Source: Elusimicrobiales bacterium
Lineage (GTDB): Bacteria; Elusimicrobiota; Elusimicrobia; Elusimicrobiales; UBA9959
Direction of reading: 5' to 3'
DNA length: 60,982 bases
NCBI GenBank assembly: GCA_023701245.1
Contig: JAMPXK010000010.1
Location: 1 to 60,982 of the forward strand
The notes below the pieces were generated by a model that saw only the letters and a program-made list of their open reading frames with translations, was not told where the DNA came from and made no database searches. The translations under genes were made by a program, and so were the position numbers. Of the stretch, positions 17,200-23,366 are shown piece after piece. Position 1 is the first letter of the stretch. Every line of letters begins with the position of its first letter.

Positions 17200-18104
17200 A
17201 GTATTTCCTCGGCGTGGACAGCGGCGGCACCAAGATAGCCGTTGCCTTGCGCTCTGAAGCCGGGGTGGTGCGCGTGGCCCGTGTGCCGGGCGCCAACCTT
17301 GAGGTTAAGGGCACCAAGGCCGTTTACGCCCTCATAAAGCAGGGCGTGGACCAGCTCGCCCGCGGCAGGAAGATCGAACTGTCCGGCGCGCGCTTCTGCC
17401 TTTGCGGCATAGATTTCCCCCGCGACGCCGAGATGGTGGAGCCCTACTTCAGGGAGCGCCTTAAACGCGATTTCGGCTACTCCGGGCCCATGAGTTTCGA
17501 GAACGACGCCTTCGCGGCGCTGCGCGCCGGCACGGCGGCACGGCCGGGCTTCATAATCTCCCTCGGCACGGGCTTTACCATAGCTGGAATAGACGCGAAG
17601 GGCCGTAAGCGCCTGGTCTGCGATTACCAGGTAAGGAATCTGCTCATCACCATGACGCTCGGCCTCTCCAGCGCGGCGCACGGCCTGCTGCCGGGCAACA
17701 AGCCCTCACGCCTGCTCGCCGAGATAATGCGGCTAGCGCGTTGCCGGACGCCCTATGACCTGCTGGCCCGGCTTTGGGCCTGCGATTTCAGGCAGTACGC
17801 CCGGCACCTGCCGCAGGAGCTCAAGTTCAAGTTCGTGCCGCTGTTCTACAAGTATTACGCCACGGGCGACCCGCTGGCCGTCATGATACTGGGCGAATAT
17901 GTGGAAAGGATCGGCCGTGCCCTAGCCGCCCTCAAGAAATTCGCCGGGAGCGAAGGCACCGTGGTCTTCTCCGGCAGTTTCTTCACCAAGTACCCCAAGG
18001 AAAGCGCTTTCTTCAGACGGGAAATACTGCGCCGAGCCGGCTTCCGCCAGGCCCGCCAGGTAACCCTGAACCGCGAACCCGTCTACGGCGCCGTCCTCCC
18101 CTAG
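17196..18104 (+). CDS. BadF/N-acetylglucosamine-kinase-type sugar kinase
   Basis: A 302-aa ASKHA-fold kinase of the BadF/BadG/BcrA/BcrD family that includes eukaryotic-type N-acetylglucosamine kinase. Phosphate-1 motif GVDSGGTKIAVAL is at the N terminus. FENDAFAALRAG contains the likely catalytic aspartate. ISLGTGFTIAG is phosphate-2, and VVFSGSFFTK is the adenosine motif. There are no Fe-S cysteines as in the dehydratase activators, which supports a sugar kinase. The 4-bp overlap with the GH4 gene suggests uptake or salvage of a glycoside or amino sugar; the actual substrate is not evident. Confidence 0.8.
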   Translation: MKYFLGVDSGGTKIAVALRSEAGVVRVARVPGANLEVKGTKAVYALIKQGVDQLARGRKIELSGARFCLCGIDFPRDAEMVEPYFRERLKRDFGYSGPMSFENDAFAALRAGTAARPGFIISLGTGFTIAGIDAKGRKRLVCDYQVRNLLITMTLGLSSAAHGLLPGNKPSRLLAEIMRLARCRTPYDLLARLWACDFRQYARHLPQELKFKFVPLFYKYYATGDPLAVMILGEYVERIGRALAALKKFAGSEGTVVFSGSFFTKYPKESAFFRREILRRAGFRQARQVTLNREPVYGAVLP

Positions 18105-18138
18105 CCCAAAAGGTAGCTGCTGCCTTTTATTAACAGAA

Positions 18139-18194
18139 CCGCCGGGCTTCCCCGGCGGCTCCGTTATAAAGGTCAAAAGTAAAGACCTGACCCC
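18139..18194 (+). repeat. Composite hairpin repeat, copy 1
   Basis: Stem CCGCCGGG (18139-18146), CTTC loop and CCCGGCGG (18151-18158) is followed by TCCGTTATAA and a second inverted pair AGGTC...GACCT (18170-18188) ending in GACCCC. Copies 2 and 3 (22059-22139, 22800-22857) share this architecture in the same orientation. Copy 3 is almost identical. This copy follows the sugar kinase and probably also terminates transcription. Confidence 0.85.
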
Positions 18195-18270
18195 ATTAAC
18201 CTTCGGTCACCTTTTACCCTGATTGATGAAATGAAAAATGGTATTCTGTTTAAACCAAACTGGAGAAATA

Positions 18271-19023
18271 ATGAGAATATTATCCATAATTATTCTAGCG
18301 TCCGTCCTGTTCAATGCAAATGTTAGGGTTTCCGCGGCTGAAGACGGAGCCGGTTCGGCCTCTTTTGAACTCGATCTTGTTTCCAAATACGTTTGGCGGG
18401 GCATCCCCTTGTCCGTCAGTGAAGCCTACCAGCCATCCGGAACCTTCTCTAAGTACGGCTTCACAGGCAATATCTGGCTTAACTACAGCGTGGATAACCC
18501 CCGGGCGAACAGGTTAAGCGAGGTGGATTACACTTTAAGCTATGAGCGCGAGCTCCTCGGAGTATCGGTTTCTCCCGGCTTTGCCCTCTATACCTATTCC
18601 GATGCCGATACTTGCGGGGAAGGGTATCTTAAATTGTCTTACCCCGTAGCATTCTTAAAAGTTTTGACCAGTCACTATCTTTCCATGGTGAACGGCGATG
18701 CGGCCGGCGGCTATTACGGCGACGCCGGACTCGGCTATGAGAAGCAGTTTGCGAACGATTCCGTGTTGACCGGCTCGGCTCTTCTCGGGTGGGGGAACGC
18801 CAAATTCAACGCCTTTAATTACGGACAGGCCGGCCTGGGCGGACGGCTCAATGTATTGACCCTCGACGCCGCAATTTCGTTCACTCCCTTCAGCGGCGCC
18901 AGCGTAAGGCCGCACCTGACCTACTATTCCAACCTGCCAGAAGCGCTTCGCGGGCCTATTCGGACTTCGGGAGGGGCGCCTGCTTCTCTGGTTGCAGGCG
19001 TAGCCGCGGGTTATGAATTCTGA
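18271..19023 (+). CDS. Outer membrane beta-barrel protein (TorF-like putative porin)
   Basis: A 250-aa exported protein with a signal peptide (residues 1-21, MRILSIIILASVLFNANVRV) and alternating amphipathic strands ending in a terminal phenylalanine, as outer-membrane barrels do. The opening FELDLVSKYVWRG and the SEVDYTLSYERE segment are typical of the TorF family of putative porins. The ATG at 18271 is preferred over one at 18238 because TGGAGA precedes it and the signal peptide starts there. A TATTCT box lies at 18242-18247. It starts a less GC-rich island; the CHASE4 kinase follows 32 bases downstream and may be co-transcribed. Confidence 0.7.
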   Translation: MRILSIIILASVLFNANVRVSAAEDGAGSASFELDLVSKYVWRGIPLSVSEAYQPSGTFSKYGFTGNIWLNYSVDNPRANRLSEVDYTLSYERELLGVSVSPGFALYTYSDADTCGEGYLKLSYPVAFLKVLTSHYLSMVNGDAAGGYYGDAGLGYEKQFANDSVLTGSALLGWGNAKFNAFNYGQAGLGGRLNVLTLDAAISFTPFSGASVRPHLTYYSNLPEALRGPIRTSGGAPASLVAGVAAGYEF

Positions 19024-19055
19024 TTCCAGCTGGCGGTATTGTCTGCGAGCTTTGT

Positions 19056-21893
19056 ATGAAAAAAGAGCATAATAGCAAAACCACCTTCTGGCTTGTCGCC
19101 AGCCTGTGCATTCTTGTCGGCACCATCACCCTTATTTCATGGCTCACCGTTATGGGCGGTTTCAATGAACTTGAGGAAAGATTCGTCAGGAGCAATCTTT
19201 TGAGAGCGCAGGAAGTTCTGGAGGAGAAAAGCAGCAACATGTCCGTTAAGCTGGCGGACTGGGCCAAGTGGGATGATGTTTACGCCTTTGCCGCGAACAG
19301 GAACAGGGCGTTCATTGACGCTAACCTGATGCCGATAGCACTTGAAAATCTGCAGATCGACATGATGGCCTTCTTTGACACGCGCGGGGACGTCATTTAT
19401 TTCATGGATAACAGCCATGCGAGCGAAATGAGCCTCCGGGTGCCGGAAGACTTAAAAGAATACCTGGGCAAAGGGAGCGCTTTTCTTCAGCAGACAAAGG
19501 AGGACAGCGTCCTTTACGGGGTCGTTATGGCCCGGCGAGGCCCGGTCGCCATCGCCGCGCGGCCGATCCTCAAAACCAGCGGCAAAGGCCCCGCCCGCGG
19601 AACGATGGTGTTCGCCAGGCATATCGATGCGGCTGAACTAAAGCGCCTGAGCGGCATCATCAAAGTGCCCATGGACCTGAGACGGGCGGATGAAAGCGCT
19701 CCCCCTCCCGGTTTCGCCGAGGCCAGAAAAAAACTCTTTAACGGGGAAACGGCTGCAATAGAACCCCATGACTCCGGAGCTATTTCCGGGTATATGCTGC
19801 TAAAAGACGCTTTCGGGAAAGAGACCATGATCCTGACAGTGGAGATGCCCCGCGATATCTCGCAATTCGGACGCAAGACGCTGGGGTATTTTATTCTCGC
19901 GCTGCTCGCGGTAGGTTTTATTTTCGCGGCCGCAGTCTATTTCCCGCTGGATGCCGAAATTTCCGGAAGGCGCAAGGCGGAAGCGGGTTTGCGCGAGAGC
20001 GAGTCCCGGTTCCGCAGCTACTTCGAACTGCCCCTGCACGGAGTAGCCATCACCTCCCCGGATAAAGTCTGGCTCCAGGTCAACGACCGCATCTGCGAGA
20101 TCCTGTGCTATTCGCGCGAAGAATTGCTGCGCATGACCTGGGACGAATTGACGCACCCCGAGGATTTGGCCCAGGACCTGCAGCTATTTAAAAGCATTTT
20201 ATCCGGCCAGATAGACAAATATAGTCTTGAAAAACGTTTCGTCCGCAAAGACGGAGGTTTTGTCTGGACAGGGATAAAAGTCGGCTGCGTGCGGAAGCCG
20301 GACGGGAAAGTGGACTATATTGTTTGCGTGATAGAGGATATTACACTGCGCAAGCAGGCGGAGGCTGAGCGCGAGCGATTGACCGTAGCGATAGAGCAGG
20401 CGGGCGATGTGGTCATCATCACCGACCGCGCGGGAAAGATACAGTACGTGAACCCGGTCTTTGAGAAGCTCAGCGGCTATCAACGCTCAGAAGTTGTCGG
20501 CCAGGAGCCGCGCGTGATCTCCAGCGGCAGGCATACGGCGGAGTTTTATCAGACGCTGTGGAGAACCATCTCTTCCGGCAAGACCTGGAAAGGCCGTCTG
20601 GTCAACAAGAAAAAGGACGGGGCGTTATACACCGAGGAAGCGACGATCTCTCCCGTGCTGGACGCCGCCGGGACAATTACCAATTATGTGGCGGTAAAGA
20701 GGGATATTACGGAGCAGCTCCGCCTGGAAGCACAGGTGCGGCAGTCCCAGAAAATGGAAGCCGTCGGCTTGCTGGCCGGCGGGATCGCGCACGACTTCAA
20801 CAACATCCTCACGGCGATAAAAGGCTATACTGCCCTGGTAACCAGATCGCTGAAGCCTGAAGACCCGAGCCTGGCGGATATGAACGAGATCATGAATTCC
20901 GCGGAGCGGGCGGCGACGCTTACGCGCCAGCTTCTCGCCTTCGGGCGGAAGCAGATCCTGTCGCTTAAAGTCGTGGACCTGAACACGACGCTCGACGACA
21001 TGGCCAATATGCTCCGGCGCATTATCGGCGAAGAAATTTCGCTGTCCACAAAAATCTTTCCCGCGCCCTGTCTTGTCACCGTAGATAGAAGCCTGATGGA
21101 GCAGGTGATAGTTAATTTGGTGCTGAACGCGCGCGACGCCGTTTCGAAGAACGGCGGGATAGCGCTTGAAACGGAGATCCTGCGGCCTTCCGATGACTTC
21201 TTCGCCATTCGGCCCGAACTGGCGCGCGGCCGGATGGTCTGCCTCAGCGTGCGCGACAACGGCTGCGGGATCGACCCCGAAGAGCAGAAGCACTTGTTCC
21301 AGCCCTTTTATACCACCAAGGAACAGGGGAAAGGCACGGGGCTCGGACTTTCAATGGTTTACGGGACGGTAAAGCAAAGCGGCGGCGAGATAGAGGTAGT
21401 AAGCGCGGTAGGCAAAGGCAGCACCTTTAAACTGTATTTCCCGCTTGCCGCGGCGGGAGCCCCTGAGAGAGCGGCGGCAATTCCGGAAGAGGCGTACGAA
21501 CATGGCGCTGAGACAGTCCTTCTCGTCGATGACGACGAAACCCTCCGCCGTATGGGAGAACGGGTCTTGCGCGCGGGGGGCTATATAGTGCTAAGCGCCG
21601 CCGACGGCCCGTCCGCCATTGCGGCGGCGGAACGCCATGGCAAGCCGTTAGACCTGCTCATTACCGATGTCGTAATGCCGGGGATGAGCGGCCGGGAGCT
21701 TGGCCGGGAGCTGGAGCGCAGGCGGCTTGCGCTCAGAACGCTGTATATGTCAGGGTACGCGGATGAAGCCATCGTTAAGCACGGCGTGCTTGAGCCGGGC
21801 ATAGCGTTCATCTATAAACCATTCACGGTAGAGGCCTTTTCGGCCAAATTGCGCGAGGTGCTGGATGGCCCCGCCGACCAGGCAAAGGCGTAG
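19056..21893 (+). CDS. CHASE4-PAS-PAS hybrid sensor histidine kinase
   Basis: A 945-aa membrane sensor. The N-terminal helix (about residues 10-32) is followed by an extracytoplasmic CHASE4 domain with its hallmark WAKWDDVYAF, then a second helix (about 275-297). Two PAS domains follow (about 315-430 and 440-560), then HisKA with phospho-acceptor H579 (GIAHDFNN), an HATPase domain (NLVLNARDAV, DNGCGID, GTGLGLS) and a C-terminal receiver with D871 (LITDVVMPG). Because the receiver is attached, an unlinked output regulator or phosphotransfer protein is expected; none is adjacent. The ligand is unknown. The neighbouring porin-like gene is a possible target. Confidence 0.92.
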   Translation: MKKEHNSKTTFWLVASLCILVGTITLISWLTVMGGFNELEERFVRSNLLRAQEVLEEKSSNMSVKLADWAKWDDVYAFAANRNRAFIDANLMPIALENLQIDMMAFFDTRGDVIYFMDNSHASEMSLRVPEDLKEYLGKGSAFLQQTKEDSVLYGVVMARRGPVAIAARPILKTSGKGPARGTMVFARHIDAAELKRLSGIIKVPMDLRRADESAPPPGFAEARKKLFNGETAAIEPHDSGAISGYMLLKDAFGKETMILTVEMPRDISQFGRKTLGYFILALLAVGFIFAAAVYFPLDAEISGRRKAEAGLRESESRFRSYFELPLHGVAITSPDKVWLQVNDRICEILCYSREELLRMTWDELTHPEDLAQDLQLFKSILSGQIDKYSLEKRFVRKDGGFVWTGIKVGCVRKPDGKVDYIVCVIEDITLRKQAEAERERLTVAIEQAGDVVIITDRAGKIQYVNPVFEKLSGYQRSEVVGQEPRVISSGRHTAEFYQTLWRTISSGKTWKGRLVNKKKDGALYTEEATISPVLDAAGTITNYVAVKRDITEQLRLEAQVRQSQKMEAVGLLAGGIAHDFNNILTAIKGYTALVTRSLKPEDPSLADMNEIMNSAERAATLTRQLLAFGRKQILSLKVVDLNTTLDDMANMLRRIIGEEISLSTKIFPAPCLVTVDRSLMEQVIVNLVLNARDAVSKNGGIALETEILRPSDDFFAIRPELARGRMVCLSVRDNGCGIDPEEQKHLFQPFYTTKEQGKGTGLGLSMVYGTVKQSGGEIEVVSAVGKGSTFKLYFPLAAAGAPERAAAIPEEAYEHGAETVLLVDDDETLRRMGERVLRAGGYIVLSAADGPSAIAAAERHGKPLDLLITDVVMPGMSGRELGRELERRRLALRTLYMSGYADEAIVKHGVLEPGIAFIYKPFTVEAFSAKLREVLDGPADQAKA

Positions 21894-22019
21894 GAAGGCA
21901 TATCCTTCGCCGTACACAGACAGCAACGCCGCGCGTTTTTCAATTTTTTCTCGCGGTTTGTCGGCCGGCCGTCTGCCGGCGTGTTCCCCGCACCCTATCG
22001 TCTTTTAGAGCCATATCAA

Positions 22020-22041
22020 AATACAACAATTTTGTTGTATT
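22020..22041. repeat. Perfect AT-rich inverted repeat, possible operator
   Basis: AATACAACAA and TTGTTGTATT are perfect 10-bp inverted arms separated by TT, about 125 bases after the kinase stop and 18 bases before the composite repeat hairpin. Such a short-spaced AT-rich palindrome fits a dimeric repressor site, but it sits between two convergent genes with no promoter evident. It may instead be a remnant of an excised element. Confidence 0.5.
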
Positions 22042-22058
22042 CCTAAAAGCCCACAAAA

Positions 22059-22139
22059 AAAGAACCGCCGGGCTTCCCCGGCGGTTCTTTAGCGATCTGG
22101 CGAATCTCTAGTCCAGGTCGAAAGCAAAGACCTGACCCC
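22059..22139 (+). repeat. Composite hairpin repeat, copy 2, with bidirectional terminator
   Basis: A perfect 14-bp stem, AAAGAACCGCCGGG (22059-22072) with CCCGGCGGTTCTTT (22077-22090) around a CTTC loop, can terminate transcription both ways between the convergent kinase and the small secreted protein gene. A longer, diverged spacer leads to the second inverted pair AGGTC (22115-22119) / GACCT (22129-22133) and the common end GACCCC. The stop codon of the next gene begins three bases later. Confidence 0.85.
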
Positions 22140-22141
22140 GC

Positions 22142-22570
22142 TTACTGCAGGGTACAGACCACCGAGTCCTCACCTTTCAGGGGGCCGGCCGAGTAAGTGA
22201 GCTCCGCCCTCGTTCTCTTGCACACGGTAGTGCCGTCGCCGCAATCGATCCACTCGCCGGGATTCGGCAGGAGCAACGAGAAGCTGCCGCCGACCTCGTT
22301 AGTGCCCGTAAACAGCAAGCTTCCGCCGGGAGCGATATCCTGCTCGACAGAGAGGAAGTAAGCGGTAAAGGCCGAAGTGCTCTGCTGATCGGGACGGCTC
22401 AGCAAGTACAGGGTCTGTGAAAAACTGGAACCCTCGCCCCAGTAGGTGCTGCGGCCCTCCAACTTTATATACGGTCCGGTACAGGACCACGATGCGGCCT
22501 GGTCGGCGAACGCCGGCACGCACAGGCCAGCGCCTAATATTACCGCCGCTATGATCAGTTTTAGTTTCAT
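22142..22570 (-). CDS. Small secreted cysteine-containing protein, unknown
   Basis: I do not recognise this 142-aa protein. It has a clear signal peptide (MKLKLIIAAVILGAGLCVPA, cleavage probably after AFA) and a mature part of about 120 residues with four cysteines (SWSC, DCGDGTTVC, SVVC) that could form two disulfides. The rest is Ser/Thr/Gly-rich and looks beta-structured. The ATG at 22570 has a good GGAGA Shine-Dalgarno sequence and replaces a longer reading from 22624. It stands alone between composite repeat copies 2 and 3. Confidence 0.7.
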   Translation of the reverse strand: MKLKLIIAAVILGAGLCVPAFADQAASWSCTGPYIKLEGRSTYWGEGSSFSQTLYLLSRPDQQSTSAFTAYFLSVEQDIAPGGSLLFTGTNEVGGSFSLLLPNPGEWIDCGDGTTVCKRTRAELTYSAGPLKGEDSVVCTLQ

Positions 22571-22799
22571 GTTTGTCTCCTTTATTTGGCCGCGGTACCG
22601 GCAGCTGCCCGCCCGCGTTCCCATGCTTATATCCTAACAACCTGCGCCGCGCGGCGCATGAGGCGCAAGCACCTTTTTTCGGGACAACCGGCTTAGGATG
22701 GAGAGTTGAACTAAAACACGGATTTAGCGCTGGTCCCCAACGCTAGAAACTGCGGGAGGCCTAAGGTTTGTTAGCGCCAGCTCCCCGTGGCGACAAAAA

Positions 22800-22857
22800 A
22801 ACCGCCGGGTTTCCCCGGCGGTTCCGCTATAAAGGTCAAAAGTAAAGACCTGACCCC
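22800..22857 (+). repeat. Composite hairpin repeat, copy 3
   Basis: AACCGCCGGG (22800-22809) pairs with CCCGGCGGTT (22814-22823), followed by CCGCTATAA and AGGTC...GACCT ending in GACCCC. From the first stem to the end it differs from copy 1 at only a few positions. It lies just past the 3' end of the minus-strand lipoprotein gene. The preceding stretch 22571-22799 shows no gene; it holds only the leader of the small secreted protein and unstructured GC-rich sequence. Confidence 0.85.
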
Positions 22858-22866
22858 TTTCCCCCA

Positions 22867-23229
22867 TTAAGCGAATTCCACGGCAGCCAGGGAAAAGCCG
22901 GCCTTATTAAGCTCCTTTATCTTTTCCATCACTTTAGGGTTCGCAGAGCGTGTCGCATTACCGTCGATCTCTATGATTCTGACATCGTTCGCCTGAGCCC
23001 ACTCGAGAGCCTCCAGGACCTTTTTCGGAAAATCCCCTCCTACCATACGGACAACTATCTCCGCTTCCGATATATCCGGGCGGCTCTGTCGAAAACCAGA
23101 AATAAGCGCTTCTGTATTAGACTGTGAAGTCGATATAAGCATAACCTTTGGGGTCATACCCATCGGTTTATTGACTGACGCGCACCCCATAGTGACCGCG
23201 GCCAGGAGTATTAGGCATATTTGTTTCAT
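22867..23229 (-). CDS. Small predicted lipoprotein, unknown
   Basis: A 120-aa protein with a short signal sequence ending in a lipobox-like VTMGC, so it is probably a lipoprotein (mature part from Cys16). The remainder looks like a small alpha/beta fold (KVMLISTSQSNTEALISGF, AEIVVRMVGG, DVRIIEIDGN), with no motif I can assign. A minus-strand TATAGA box (23258-23263) and an AAAGGTGG ribosome site lie upstream. It sits at the right-hand end of the lower-GC island, next to repeat copy 3. Confidence 0.6.
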   Translation of the reverse strand: MKQICLILLAAVTMGCASVNKPMGMTPKVMLISTSQSNTEALISGFRQSRPDISEAEIVVRMVGGDFPKKVLEALEWAQANDVRIIEIDGNATRSANPKVMEKIKELNKAGFSLAAVEFA

Positions 23230-23310
23230 ATTCCACCTTTGTCAACTCATAAATTCTTCTATACAAGCATGTTACAAAATAACAGATTCACCAGACATCT
23301 CCAGCCAAAG

Positions 23311-23350
23311 AGAACCGCCGCGGCCCCTTTGAGGGGACCGCGGCGGTTCT
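23311..23350. terminator. Long hairpin terminator after the second Mo hydroxylase operon
   Basis: AGAACCGCCGCGG (23311-23323) pairs perfectly with CCGCGGCGGTTCT (23338-23350), extended inwards by CCCC/GGGG with one unpaired A. It lies 16 bases past the Mo-subunit stop. The T-run is good only on the plus strand (TTCTTTTT), so minus-strand termination may be partial. The outer stem sequence AGAACCGCC/GGCGGTTCT is shared with composite repeat copy 2. Confidence 0.75.
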
Positions 23351-23366
23351 TTTTACGAGTCGGCGC

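Noticed and set aside
22571-22799. Small RNA gene or riboswitch upstream of the secreted protein
   Set aside because: Only weak short stem possibilities and no promoter-terminator pairing that supports a discrete RNA.
18139-22857. CRISPR array or insertion sequence
   Set aside because: The repeats are too few, far apart, hairpin-forming and without regular spacers; no transposase or terminal repeats flank a gene.
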